Shown: piece after piece, positions 42,322-50,940 of the stretch
Layout of the letters: every line of letters starts with the position of its first letter
How positions within the stretch are numbered: position 1 is the first letter of the stretch
Origin: Prauserella flavalba
GTDB taxonomy: Bacteria; Actinomycetota; Actinomycetes; Mycobacteriales; Pseudonocardiaceae
Direction of reading: 5' to 3'
DNA: 64,000 nucleotides
Assembly: GCF_003202235.1 (NCBI RefSeq)
Contig: NZ_MASU01000011.1
Location: 62,001 to 126,000 of the forward strand
Notes under the pieces: generated by a model
Databases searched by the model: none
What the model saw: only the letters and a program-made list of their open reading frames with translations
Told to the model about the DNA's origin: nothing
Position numbers and translations under genes: made by a program

Positions 42322-42780
42322 CTACTCCGTGGCGTGGAAGGTGGCGGCGGTGACGACGCCGTAGGCCACGTGCGGGATGACGTCGCTGAGCCAGTCGTCG
42401 GCAGTCCAGCGGCGAGGGTCGGTGATGCCGAGGACGGTCATGGGGCCGGCCGCGGCGACCATGGCCGCTCCGGTGGGGGCGAGCGCACCGACCAGTACCG
42501 GGGGACGCCAGCCGAGTCCGCGCAGGACACCGTAGGCCGCTCCGACCGTGGTGCCGGTCAGGGCACCCAGCAGGGCGCCGAGGCCCGACAGTCGGCTCTG
42601 CCGTGTCGCGCCGGTGCCGGGCACCCGCACACCGACGGTCGAGGCCAGCTTCTCGACGGACTGCTCCGGTGTGCTGCTGGCCTGCCGGCCACGTACCGCC
42701 ATGTCCACGTAGGTGGCGGCGTTGAGCGCGGTGACTCCGGCGGCGCCTGCGGCGACTCCGCGCGCGATGGACATCAACAT
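42322..42780 (-). CDS. Small membrane protein of unknown function
   Basis: A 152-residue protein with three or four hydrophobic segments (GVAAGAAGVTALNAATYVDM, LGALLGALTGTTVGAAYGVL, LVGALAPTGAAMVAAAGP). It starts at ATG 42780 (or 42774) and converges with the transketolase gene, 12 bases apart. The Ala/Gly-rich helices and the segment DDWLSDVIPHVAYG have no family that I can name. Its promoter region faces the histidine kinase gene at 42852. Confidence 0.75.
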   Translation of the reverse strand: MLMSIARGVAAGAAGVTALNAATYVDMAVRGRQASSTPEQSVEKLASTVGVRVPGTGATRQSRLSGLGALLGALTGTTVGAAYGVLRGLGWRPPVLVGALAPTGAAMVAAAGPMTVLGITDPRRWTADDWLSDVIPHVAYGVVTAATFHATE

Positions 42781-42851
42781 GCGTGCCGGATACCCGAGGT
42801 GGGCGTCCGGTAACAGGGCTGGGAGGTGGTTTCCCGACATATAGTTGCCTC

Positions 42852-44027
42852 GTGGCTGCGGAGCAGCGGAGCGCGAGGGAGCGGGTCGTCGAGCAGAGCA
42901 ACGCGCTCGACGGGCTTCTTCGCAAGCGCGATGGCCTGCTCACCGTGCTAGACCGCGTGGTCGCGTTGCACGGCACCGCGCGGCTCATCCGGGAGCGGCT
43001 CGGCGCGGACTTCGGTTTCGTGGCCGACCTGGACGGGCCCGACCAGGCCGTGATCCGGTGGCTCGCGGGTAACCGGACCGACCAGCTGCACAACCTGATC
43101 GTGCCGGTCGGCCAGGGCATCGGTGGCCGGGTGCTCGCGTTGGCGCGGCCCGTGCGCGTGAACGACTACGTCAGCTCCCCCACGATCACGCACCAGTTCG
43201 ACGCCCAGGTTCGGGGTGAGGGGCTCGGCGGGATGCTCGCGGTGCCGGTGATCAGCAGGTTCGGGGACAAGGAGAAGACGGTCGCCGTCGCCTACGCCGC
43301 GATGCGCAAGGCCGCCGACTTCGGGGACGTGGCCGTGCTCAAGCTGGAAGGCATCGCCGACCGAGCCGCCACGGCGCTGCACATCGCGGGTCTGGCCGAG
43401 TCGACCACGGAGGACGCGGTCACGGCCGAGCGGCAGCGGATGCAGAGCGCGCTGCACGACTCCGTGGGTGCGCTGCTGTTCTCGATCGGCGTGCAGGTGA
43501 GGGACCTGCACGAGGCGATCCGGGACAACCCGGCCCTCGACCTGCGACTGCAGCGGCTGGAGTCCGACGTGTCCGCCGCGTCGAGCGCCCTGCGCGAGTC
43601 GTTGCTCGCGCTCGCCGACACCACGCCTGAACGGGCGCTGCCGGTCGAGCTCGCCGAGTACACCCGGTCGTTCGAGGCCCGTACCGGTGTGCCTGCGCGG
43701 TTCGTCCAGCTGGCGCCCGTGCCGCCGATGGACGCCGAGCGCACCGCGCTGCTCGTCGCCGTGGTGCGGGAGGGCCTGCTCAACGTGGAGAAACACGCCA
43801 GGGCGTTCTCGGTGGTGGTGAGCCTGGGGCCGTGCGACGGCGGTGTGCAGGTGGTAGTGGCCGACGACGGTACGGGCGAGCCTGCGGAGCCGGGTACCAG
43901 CACCGGTATGGGTGTGCGGTCGCTCGCGGAGCGGGCCGCGAGGGCGGGCGGCCGGGTGAGCCTCGTCCGGGACGAGGACGGTGGGTGCACGCTGCGTGCC
44001 TGGCTGCCGGATGTGGAGGCACGGTGA
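42852..44027 (+). CDS. GAF-domain sensor histidine kinase (NarL partner type)
   Basis: A 391-residue soluble kinase. The GAF domain covers about residues 40-190 (GADFGFVADLDGPDQAVIRW, then PVGQGIGGRVLALARPVRVN). The HisKA_3 dimerisation box has the phospho-acceptor His in MQSALHDSVGALLFSIGV. The ATPase domain has VREGLLNVEKHARA (N-box) and VADDGTGEP, GMGVRSLAERA (G-boxes). No membrane segment is present, so it senses a cytoplasmic ligand or redox state. GTG 42852 is chosen by domain start. The response regulator gene follows 67 bases later. Confidence 0.9.
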   Translation: MAAEQRSARERVVEQSNALDGLLRKRDGLLTVLDRVVALHGTARLIRERLGADFGFVADLDGPDQAVIRWLAGNRTDQLHNLIVPVGQGIGGRVLALARPVRVNDYVSSPTITHQFDAQVRGEGLGGMLAVPVISRFGDKEKTVAVAYAAMRKAADFGDVAVLKLEGIADRAATALHIAGLAESTTEDAVTAERQRMQSALHDSVGALLFSIGVQVRDLHEAIRDNPALDLRLQRLESDVSAASSALRESLLALADTTPERALPVELAEYTRSFEARTGVPARFVQLAPVPPMDAERTALLVAVVREGLLNVEKHARAFSVVVSLGPCDGGVQVVVADDGTGEPAEPGTSTGMGVRSLAERAARAGGRVSLVRDEDGGCTLRAWLPDVEAR

Positions 44028-44094
44028 GCGACCATCGCGAAGCTCCGGCCGGTGCCGGCCGGCCGCGGGTGTCCGGCGAGGCGCGGGAGGCGCG

Positions 44095-44715
44095 GTGAGC
44101 GCCACCGTACTGGTGGTCGACGACCACCCCGTCGTACGTGACGGCGTCACGATGCTGCTGCGGTCGGATCCGTCGCTGGCGATCGTCGGCTCCGCCGAGT
44201 CGGGGCACGCGGCGATCGAGCGCGTCGCCGAGTTGTGTCCCGACCTCGTGCTGCTCGACCTGCGGTTGCCCGACATGCTCGCGCCGGAGGTGATCGCCGG
44301 GCTCCGGCGGGCGCATCCGCGCGCCAAGATCGTCGTCTTCACCGCGCACGGCGATCACCAGGGGGTGGTCGCGGCTCTCGAGGCCGGGGCGAACGGCGGG
44401 CTGCTCAAGGACGTCGCGGGCACCGATCTCGCCGCGGCGTTGCGCCGGGTGCTGCACGGCGAGCGGGTGGTCGATCCCCGGATCATGCCCGACGACGGCG
44501 CGCGGTCCAACGCGCTCGCCCGCAGCGGGCTCACTCGCCGTGAGTACGAGGTGCTCCGCCTGGCAGCACAGGGCAAGACCAACCCGGAGATCGCGCAGGC
44601 GACCGGGCTGACGCGTAACACGGTCAAGACCTACCTTCAGTCCGCGCTGCACAAGCTCGGTGCGCGCAACCGTGTCGAGGCGATCGGGAAGGCCAGCGAA
44701 GCCGGTCTCTTGTGA
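44095..44715 (+). CDS. NarL/LuxR-type response regulator
   Basis: A 206-residue regulator. The receiver domain has the acidic pocket VVDDHPVV, the phospho-acceptor Asp in LVLLDLRLPDM (about residue 54) and the conserved Lys in GGLLKDVAG. The C-terminal LuxR helix-turn-helix is LTRREYEVLRLAAQGKTNPE to NTVKTYLQSALHKLGA. GTG 44095 is the last plausible start; a longer frame from 43981 would overlap the kinase gene. It forms a two-component pair with the GAF kinase upstream. It may or may not control the liv operon that follows. Confidence 0.9.
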   Translation: MSATVLVVDDHPVVRDGVTMLLRSDPSLAIVGSAESGHAAIERVAELCPDLVLLDLRLPDMLAPEVIAGLRRAHPRAKIVVFTAHGDHQGVVAALEAGANGGLLKDVAGTDLAAALRRVLHGERVVDPRIMPDDGARSNALARSGLTRREYEVLRLAAQGKTNPEIAQATGLTRNTVKTYLQSALHKLGARNRVEAIGKASEAGLL

Positions 44716-44803
44716 CCAGGCTGTATCCGGTTCGTTGCTGTTTACCTCTCCAGGTGGGGGTGTGCGTTTCAAACCGGCCCACGCAGGATAGCCGCCACTG
44801 GTA

Positions 44804-44817
44804 GTGACCTGAGTCAC
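44804..44817. promoter_or_regulatory. CRP/GlxR-type palindrome upstream of the liv operon
   Basis: GTGACCTGAGTCAC fits the CRP-family consensus GTGA-N6-TCAC exactly and is followed by ACA. It lies about 18 bases before the leader frame at 44835, in the short gap after the response regulator gene. It could be an activator or repressor site, depending on the promoter position. Confidence 0.5.
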
Positions 44818-44834
44818 ACAACCGGAGGTCCTCG

Positions 44835-44873
44835 ATGGGCAACGACGCCCCGAAGCTGGACACGCCGTGTTGA
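44835..44873 (+). CDS. Twelve-codon leader frame overlapping livF
   Basis: ATG 44835 is preceded by the strong site GGAGG (44824-44828), and the frame MGNDAPKLDTPC ends at TGA 44871-44873. That stop overlaps a TTG at 44870 in the livF frame and lies just inside the GTG at 44867. No other good ribosome site precedes livF, so the leader may bring ribosomes to it by coupled termination and restart. It may encode nothing functional. Confidence 0.45.
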   Translation: MGNDAPKLDTPC

Positions 44874-45676
44874 CCGTGCGTGACCTCACGGTTCGTTACG
44901 GCCGTTCGGTCGCCGCGTTGCACGGCGTCGATCTCGACGTTTCCGATGACGGCGTGCTGGCCGTGCTCGGCGGCAACGGCGCCGGGAAGTCCACCCTGCT
45001 GCGGACCATCTCCGGCACGCTGCGGATGCACCGCGGCACCGTCGCCGGGGGCGAGGTGCGCTACGGCAGCCGCCGCATCGACCAACTGGATCCGGCCGCG
45101 ATCGTCCGCCTGGGCGTGGTCGGGGTTCCCGAGGGCAGGCAGGTCTTCGCCAGGATGACCGTCGCCGAGAACCTGCGCGCGGGGGCGATCGGCGCACCGG
45201 CGTCGGCGCGGGCGGAGGGCCAGCGCCGGGTGCACGAGCTGTTCCCCGTCCTCGCCGAACGCGCGAGCCAGCGCGCGGGCCTGCTCTCCGGCGGCGAGCA
45301 GCAGATGCTCGCCATCGGCAGGGCCCTCATGTCCGGCCCCCGCCTGCTGCTGCTCGACGAGCCGTCACTCGGGCTCGCACCGAAGATCGTCGAGCGCATC
45401 GGAGCGACCATCCGCGAAATCCACGCGCAGGGCACCGCCGTGGTCCTCGTTGAGCAGAACGCCGTGATGGCGCTCGCCGTCGCCGACCACGCCGTGGTGC
45501 TCGAGGTCGGCGGTGTCGCCCTCGCGGGCACCGCGGCCGAACTGTCGGCGAGCGAGGACGTGCAGCGGCTCTACCTCGGCGGGCACGCCGAATCGGACGC
45601 CGCCGCCGAGCGGCAGGCCGCCGAGGCACGCAGCCAGCGCGCCGGTGTCCGCCGATTGACGAGGTGGGGCCGATGA
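44867..45676 (+). CDS. livF: Branched-chain amino acid-type ABC transporter, second ATPase (LivF-like)
   Basis: A 269-residue ABC ATPase. Walker A GGNGAGKST (about residues 35-43), signature LLSGGEQQMLAIGRAL, Walker B LLLLDEPSLGLAPK, and the LivF-type EGRQVFARMTVAENL are present. It starts at GTG 44867 (or TTG 44870) and overlaps a leader frame. The basic C-terminal tail (QRAGVRRLTRWGR) is longer than usual. It is the first gene of livF-G-H-M-J, in an order where both ATPases come before the permeases. The substrate may be a branched-chain or related amino acid, or an aromatic acid. Confidence 0.92.
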   Translation: MLTVRDLTVRYGRSVAALHGVDLDVSDDGVLAVLGGNGAGKSTLLRTISGTLRMHRGTVAGGEVRYGSRRIDQLDPAAIVRLGVVGVPEGRQVFARMTVAENLRAGAIGAPASARAEGQRRVHELFPVLAERASQRAGLLSGGEQQMLAIGRALMSGPRLLLLDEPSLGLAPKIVERIGATIREIHAQGTAVVLVEQNAVMALAVADHAVVLEVGGVALAGTAAELSASEDVQRLYLGGHAESDAAAERQAAEARSQRAGVRRLTRWGR

Positions 45677-46455
45677 CGGTACCGGAACTGAGCGTGCGGG
45701 ACGTGACGCTCCGCTTCGGCGGGCTCTACGCACTCGACGACGTGTCCCTCACGGTCGAGCCGGGCTCCCTGCACGCGCTGATCGGTCCCAACGGCGCCGG
45801 GAAGTCCAGCTGCTTCAACGTCATCAGCGGGCTCTACCGCGCCAACGAGGGCACTGTGACCTTCGGCGACCATGACCTGACCCGCACGCGCCCGCACCGG
45901 CTCGCCCGCATGGGCATCGGCCGGTCGTTCCAGAACGCCGCGCTGTCGCCGCACTCGACGGTGCTCGACAACGTCATGCTCGGCCGCTTCGCGCTCACCC
46001 ACGGCGGTTTCCTCTCCTGCGGGCTGCGCCTGCCCTGGACGCGGCGCGAGGAGCGCAAGCACGCCGAGCGGGCCGCCGAGATCTGCGACTTCCTCGGCAT
46101 CGGCGCGGAACTGCACGCGCCCGTCGGCTCCCTGCCGTACGGCGCCGTGAAGCGCGTGGATCTGGCGCGGGCGCTGGCCGTCGAGCCGTCCCTGCTGCTG
46201 CTCGACGAGCCCGCCGCCGGGACGAACGCGGCCGAGACCGCCGAGCTGGCCAGCACCATCCACGACATCCGCGACGAGCTGGGCATCTCGATCCTGCTCG
46301 TCGAGCACGACATGGGCCTGGTGATGGGCATCGCCGACCGCGTCACCGTGCTCGACTTCGGCCGGGTCATCGCGGACGGACCGCCCGCCGACGTGCAGGC
46401 CGATCCGGAGGTCGTCAGGGCCTATCTGGGCAGTGAGAACGCGGAGGCCGGCTAG
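45673..46455 (+). CDS. livG: Branched-chain amino acid-type ABC transporter, first ATPase (LivG-like)
   Basis: A 260-residue ABC ATPase. Walker A GPNGAGKSS (about residues 39-47), the LivG-type insert GIGRSFQNAALSPHSTVLDN, a signature reading SLPYGAVKRVDLARAL and Walker B LLLLDEPAAGTNAAE are present. The signature has PYGAVK in place of LSGGQ, common for LivG. ATG 45673 overlaps the livF stop (ATGA). It couples ATP hydrolysis to the LivH/LivM permease pair encoded next. Confidence 0.92.
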   Translation: MTVPELSVRDVTLRFGGLYALDDVSLTVEPGSLHALIGPNGAGKSSCFNVISGLYRANEGTVTFGDHDLTRTRPHRLARMGIGRSFQNAALSPHSTVLDNVMLGRFALTHGGFLSCGLRLPWTRREERKHAERAAEICDFLGIGAELHAPVGSLPYGAVKRVDLARALAVEPSLLLLDEPAAGTNAAETAELASTIHDIRDELGISILLVEHDMGLVMGIADRVTVLDFGRVIADGPPADVQADPEVVRAYLGSENAEAG

Positions 46456-47333
46456 TGGAGACATTCGTCCAGCTCGTCGTGAACGGCCTCGGCAAGGGCG
46501 CCGTGTTCGCGCTGCTCGCGCTCGGCTTCGTGATCATCTTCAAGGCCACCGAGGTGGTGAACTTCGCGCACGGCTCACTCGTGTTGTTCGGCGGCTACCT
46601 GGTGGTGACGCTGCGGGACAGCATCGGCTGGGCCGGGGCGGCGATCGTCGGCGTCGTCGGAGCCGGGCTGCTCGCGCTCGTGGTCGAGCGGCTGCTGCTG
46701 TCCCGTTCGAAGCTCGCCGACCCGTTCAGCCTCGCCCTGCTGACCATCGGCGTCGACGTGATCGTCACCGAGGAGATCGTCCGCAGGCTCGGTGTGTCGC
46801 TGCCGTTCATCGGCGACGCCTGGGACGCCAAGCCGATCCAGGTCGGCGGCATCACGCTGTTCCGCACGCACCTCGTGGCGCTCGTCGTCGCGACCGTGTT
46901 GATCACGCTCTTCTTCCTCGCGTTCCGGTACTCGAACTGGGGCATCGCGATGCGTGCACAGGCGGAGAACAAGGAGGCTGCCGCGCTCGTGGGCATCCGC
47001 AGCGGGCGGGTCACGGCGACGGCCTGGCTCGTGGCCGGGCTGCTCGCCGGTGTCGCGGTGCTGTTCATCGCCACGCAGGACTTCTCGGGAGCGGGCCTGT
47101 CGAGGGGAACGCACTCGATCGCGCTGGCCGCGTTCCCCGCCGCCATTCTCGGTGGGCTCGACTCCACGGCGGGCGCCGTGGCCGGTGGCATCACCGTCGG
47201 GCTCGTCGACGCGCTCGCGACGCACTACGTGTCCTTCGCGTTCGCCAAGAGCGCCGTGTTCCTGGTGATGCTCGTCGTGCTCGTCGTGCGGCCGTCCGGC
47301 CTGTTCGGGACGAGGGAGACCACCCGTGTCTGA
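46455..47333 (+). CDS. livH: ABC transporter permease, LivH-like
   Basis: A 292-residue membrane protein with about eight hydrophobic segments. The first, VNGLGKGAVFALLALGFVII, and the following KATEVVNFAHGS carry the LivH signature; the EAA-like cytoplasmic loop is QAENKEAAALVGIRSGRV. GTG 46455 overlaps the last base of the livG stop. It pairs with LivM to form the transmembrane channel of the importer. Confidence 0.93.
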   Translation: METFVQLVVNGLGKGAVFALLALGFVIIFKATEVVNFAHGSLVLFGGYLVVTLRDSIGWAGAAIVGVVGAGLLALVVERLLLSRSKLADPFSLALLTIGVDVIVTEEIVRRLGVSLPFIGDAWDAKPIQVGGITLFRTHLVALVVATVLITLFFLAFRYSNWGIAMRAQAENKEAAALVGIRSGRVTATAWLVAGLLAGVAVLFIATQDFSGAGLSRGTHSIALAAFPAAILGGLDSTAGAVAGGITVGLVDALATHYVSFAFAKSAVFLVMLVVLVVRPSGLFGTRETTRV

Positions 47334-48489
47334 GATCGCGACCAAGTCGCCACCCGAGGCACCCGAGCGGGCGCCGAGCCCGAAGCCGCGCCGTGACGCG
47401 CTCTGGTGGGTCCGCAAGGCGCTGTGGCTCGTGGTGCTGCTCGTGGCGCTCGCCCTGCCGCTCTACCTGGAGGCCGAATGGCTCAAGGCCGGCCAGTACA
47501 TGATGGTCGGCGCTGTCGGCGCGATCGGGCTGACACTGCTCACCGGGCAGGCTGGCCAGCTGTCGCTGGCCCACGCGTTCTTCCTGCTCGCCGGTGCCAC
47601 GGCGTACACGGTGCTGTCCGGACCGACCGGGGATCCGGAACTGCTCGGCTTCGGCCTCGACCCGCTCCTCGCGCTGCTCGGCGCGGTCGCGATCTCCGCG
47701 GTGCTCGGCCTCGCCTTCGCGCCCGTCGCGGGCCGCCTGCGCGGGATCTACCTCGGTGTGGCCTCCCTGTCACTGGTGTTCCTCGGGCTGTACTTCGGGC
47801 AGGCCGCCGAGAACCTCACCGGCGGCACGTCCACGGGCCGCCCGCCTGCCGAGTTCTCGTTGTTCGGCTTCCCGTTCTCCAACGAGGGCGACCTGGAAAT
47901 CCTCGGCGTGCCCATCCGCGAGACCGAACGGGTCTGGTACCTCTTCCTCGCCCTCACCGTGATCGCGTTCCTGCTGGCGCGCGGCGCGGTCGGCGGCCGG
48001 GTCGGCCGCGCGTGGCGCGCGGTGCGGGACAACGAGCCGGCCGCCGCCGTGATGGGCGTGAGCGTGTGGCGGGCCAAGGCGGGCGCGTTCGCGGTGTCCT
48101 CGGCCTACGCCGGGCTGGCCGGCGTGATGACCGTGCTCTGGTTCGACCTGCTCAAACCCGACGAGAGCGAGTTCGGCACCTATGGGATCAACGTCTCTAT
48201 CGCCTACCTCGCCATGATCATCATCGGCGGGCTGGGCTCCGTTCCCGGCGCCCTCGTCGGCGCCTTGCTCGTGAACGGCCTGCCGCAGGTGCTCGCCCTC
48301 TACTCGACCGAGCTCGGCTGGTCGACGGGCACCGGCGAGCACGCGTTCACACCCATCCTGATCAGTTCTTTCGTCTACGGCGCGGCGATCATCCTCGTCG
48401 TGCTCTTCGAGCCCGGGGGACTCGCCGCGATCGGCCGCAGAATCGCCGGTCGCCTGAGTGGGAAACAGCGGGAAAGGAATGGCTCATGA
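47326..48489 (+). CDS. livM: ABC transporter permease, LivM-like
   Basis: A 387-residue membrane protein with an N-terminal Pro/charged cytoplasmic extension of about 35 residues, then about nine hydrophobic segments. LivM motifs TGQAGQLSLAHAFFLLAGA and an EAA-like loop WRAVRDNEPAAAVMGVSVWR are present, followed by IIIGGLGSVPGALVGA. GTG 47326 overlaps livH by 8 bases. Its stop overlaps the livJ-like start. Confidence 0.93.
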   Translation: MSEIATKSPPEAPERAPSPKPRRDALWWVRKALWLVVLLVALALPLYLEAEWLKAGQYMMVGAVGAIGLTLLTGQAGQLSLAHAFFLLAGATAYTVLSGPTGDPELLGFGLDPLLALLGAVAISAVLGLAFAPVAGRLRGIYLGVASLSLVFLGLYFGQAAENLTGGTSTGRPPAEFSLFGFPFSNEGDLEILGVPIRETERVWYLFLALTVIAFLLARGAVGGRVGRAWRAVRDNEPAAAVMGVSVWRAKAGAFAVSSAYAGLAGVMTVLWFDLLKPDESEFGTYGINVSIAYLAMIIIGGLGSVPGALVGALLVNGLPQVLALYSTELGWSTGTGEHAFTPILISSFVYGAAIILVVLFEPGGLAAIGRRIAGRLSGKQRERNGS

Positions 48490-49739
48490 AGCGAATACTC
48501 GCGTTGGCGTGCGCCTCGGCGCTGGCACTGGCCGCCTGCGGCACCAAGGGTGGTGGATCGGAGGAGACCGGCGAGGGCGCGGGCGGCGTGCAGGCCGGGG
48601 TCGGCGTGACCGACTCCGACATCACGCTCGGCGTCATGACCGACCAGACCGGCCCGTTCAAGAACCTCTCGACGGGCATCACGCACGGTAACGAGCTGTG
48701 GGTGAAGGACGTGAACGCCTCCGGCGGCGTCTGCGGCAGGGACGTCAAGCTGGAGATCGTCGACCACGGCTACAAGGCCGACACCGCGAAGACCCTCTAC
48801 CCGCAGATCGAGCCCAAGGTCGCCGGGTTCGTCCAGGTCGTCGGCTCGCCGATCATGGCGGCGCTGAGCAGCGACCTGGAGTCCGACGAGGCGACCGTGA
48901 CACCCGCGTCCTGGTCGTCCGAGCTGCTCGGCAATCCCTACGTGATGGTGGTGGGCACGACCTACGACGTCGAGATGATCGACGGCCTTTCCTACCTGCA
49001 GGAACAGGGCAAGATCAAGGACGGTGACACGGTCGGGCACATCTACATCGACGGCGAGTACGGGGCCAACGGTCTGCGCGGCTCGCGGTACTACGCGGAG
49101 CAGCACAACCTCAACCTGCGCGAGGTCAAGATCACTTCCAGCGATACCGACCTCACCAACATCGTCACCGGATTCAAGGGCGCCGGGGTGAAGGCGATCC
49201 TGCTGACCACCACGCCGACCCAGACCGGTTCGGTCGCCGCCGCGAACGAGGCGCTCGGGCTCAACGTGCCGATCCTGGGCAACAACCCGACGTTCGACCC
49301 GCTGCTGCACGACAGCCCCGCCGCGGGCGCGCTCGACAAGCTCTACGTGGTGGCGAGCAGCGTGCCCTTCTCCGCCGACATCCCGAAGATGAAGGAGGTC
49401 GCGGGCAAGTACGAGAAGGCGGGCTACAGCGAGCCGCCGAACGCCGGTGTGCCGTACGGCTACGCCGTCGCCGAGGTGTGGGGCGCGGTGCTGCGCAAGG
49501 CGTGTGAGAACAAGGACCTCACGCGCGCCGGTATCCACAAGGCACTGCAGGAGACCACGTCCGCCGACACCGGCGACCTCGTGGCGAAGCTGGACTTCTC
49601 GCAGCCGGGAGCCCCGGCGACGCGGCAGGTGTACGTCGCGCAGCCGGACGCCTCGGTGCCGGGCGGTATGAAGTACGTCAAGCCGCTCTTCGAGTCCCCG
49701 GAGGCCAAGGAGTACCAGGCCCCGCACCAGGGAGGCTGA
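48486..49739 (+). CDS. ABC transporter substrate-binding lipoprotein (LivJ-like)
   Basis: A 417-residue exported binding protein. The signal peptide ends in a lipobox LAACG with lipidated Cys18, followed by a Gly/Glu-rich linker. The mature part is a type I periplasmic-binding fold of the Leu/Ile/Val or amide family (ITLGVMTDQTGPFKNLSTGI, DTVGHIYIDGEYGANGLRGS). ATG 48486 overlaps the livM stop. Ligand-binding residues cannot be fixed by eye; a benzoate or other aromatic acid is possible in view of the nearby 4-hydroxybenzoate hydroxylase, as is an amino acid. Confidence 0.92.
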   Translation: MKRILALACASALALAACGTKGGGSEETGEGAGGVQAGVGVTDSDITLGVMTDQTGPFKNLSTGITHGNELWVKDVNASGGVCGRDVKLEIVDHGYKADTAKTLYPQIEPKVAGFVQVVGSPIMAALSSDLESDEATVTPASWSSELLGNPYVMVVGTTYDVEMIDGLSYLQEQGKIKDGDTVGHIYIDGEYGANGLRGSRYYAEQHNLNLREVKITSSDTDLTNIVTGFKGAGVKAILLTTTPTQTGSVAAANEALGLNVPILGNNPTFDPLLHDSPAAGALDKLYVVASSVPFSADIPKMKEVAGKYEKAGYSEPPNAGVPYGYAVAEVWGAVLRKACENKDLTRAGIHKALQETTSADTGDLVAKLDFSQPGAPATRQVYVAQPDASVPGGMKYVKPLFESPEAKEYQAPHQGG

Positions 49740-49747
49740 CCCACCCG

Positions 49748-49762
49748 TTCCGTTCGATGGAA
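49748..49762. promoter_or_regulatory. TTCCG-type palindrome before the MetE-like gene
   Basis: TTCCGTTCGATGGAA is an imperfect palindrome that shares TTCCG-y-TC-nn-TGGAA with the site at 53880-53894. An IclR-type operator is plausible. It lies 9 bases after the livJ-like stop and 52 bases before the MetE-like start. Confidence 0.45.
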
Positions 49763-49814
49763 AGGGGCTCGTCCGGCTGTTGATGGGGTCGGCGCGACAT
49801 GTGAGGATTCGGCA

Positions 49815-50936
49815 ATGAGTCAGCGTTCGATTCCTCCGTTTCGCGCCGACCACGTGGGCAGCCTGTTGCGGCCCGCCGAGCTGCACCGCGCTCGCGAGCA
49901 GGCCGCGCAGGGCGCCATCACCCGCGACGAGCTCAAGGCCGTCGAGGACGACGCGATCCGTCGCGTGGTCGACCTCCAGCGCAAGGTGGGCCTGCGGTCG
50001 GCCACCGACGGTGAGTTCCGGCGTGCCTCGTGGCACATGGACTTCATCTACCAGCTCGACGGCATCTCCCAGAGCGACGAGCGCCTGCACGTCAAGTTCC
50101 ACAACGCCGCGGGGGACCTGGAGTTCAGCCCGCCCGGCCTGCAGGTGGACGGCAAGGTCGGACTGAGCGGGACGATCTTCGGTGAGCACTTCTCGTACCT
50201 GAAGTCCATTGTGGACCCCGAGGTGACGCCGAAGCTGACCATCCCTTCGCCCAGTATGGTCTACTACCGCGGCGGCAGGCACGCCGTCGACGAGCATGTT
50301 TATCCCGACCTGGAGGACTTCTTCACCGACCTCGGCAACGCCTACGCCGCACAGGTCAAGGGCGTCGGGGAGCTCGGTTGCACCTACCTGCAGCTCGACG
50401 ACACGAGCCTCGCCTACCTCAACGACCCCAAGCAGCGCGAGCTCGTCGCGCGCATGGGCGCCGATCCGGAGACCCTGCACCTGCGCAACATCAAGACGAT
50501 GAACGCGGCCATCGCGGGCAAGCCGGAGGGCATGACGATCACGACGCACCTGTGCCGGGGCAACTTCCGCTCGTCGTGGGCGGCGGAGGGTAGCTACGAC
50601 TTCGTCGCCGAGGCGCTGTTCAACGAGCTGAACGTGGACGGCTACTTCCTGGAGTTCGACGACGAGCGCTCCGGCGGGTTCGAGCCGTTGCGGTTCCTGC
50701 CGAAGGGCAAGTACGTCGTGCTGGGCCTGGTGACCACCAAGCGCGGCGAGCTGGAGCCGATGGAGTCGCTGGAGCGGCGCATCGAGCAGGCGGCGAAGTT
50801 CGTCGACATCGACCAGCTGTGCCTCTCGCCGCAGTGCGGGTTCTCCTCCACGGAGGAGGGCAACGACCTCACCGAGGAACAGGAGATCCGCAAGCTGGAG
50901 CGGATCGTGGAGACCGCCGCGAAGGTGTGGGGCTGA
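49815..50936 (+). CDS. Core-MetE-like cobalamin-independent methyltransferase
   Basis: A 373-residue protein of the UROD/MetE superfamily corresponding to the C-terminal catalytic half of MetE. It lacks the N-terminal MetE domain. The opening RADHVGSLLRPAELHRAR is diagnostic. Zn-ligand positions are visible in THLCRGNFRSS and SPQCGFSST, with a Glu/Asp in FLEFDDERSGGF. Such proteins may methylate homocysteine or another thiol, or act on thioethers and other methyl donors. It follows the liv operon after 75 bases; a TTCCG-type palindrome at 49748 suggests its own control. The substrate is uncertain. Confidence 0.85.
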   Translation: MSQRSIPPFRADHVGSLLRPAELHRAREQAAQGAITRDELKAVEDDAIRRVVDLQRKVGLRSATDGEFRRASWHMDFIYQLDGISQSDERLHVKFHNAAGDLEFSPPGLQVDGKVGLSGTIFGEHFSYLKSIVDPEVTPKLTIPSPSMVYYRGGRHAVDEHVYPDLEDFFTDLGNAYAAQVKGVGELGCTYLQLDDTSLAYLNDPKQRELVARMGADPETLHLRNIKTMNAAIAGKPEGMTITTHLCRGNFRSSWAAEGSYDFVAEALFNELNVDGYFLEFDDERSGGFEPLRFLPKGKYVVLGLVTTKRGELEPMESLERRIEQAAKFVDIDQLCLSPQCGFSSTEEGNDLTEEQEIRKLERIVETAAKVWG

Positions 50937-50940
50937 CCTC

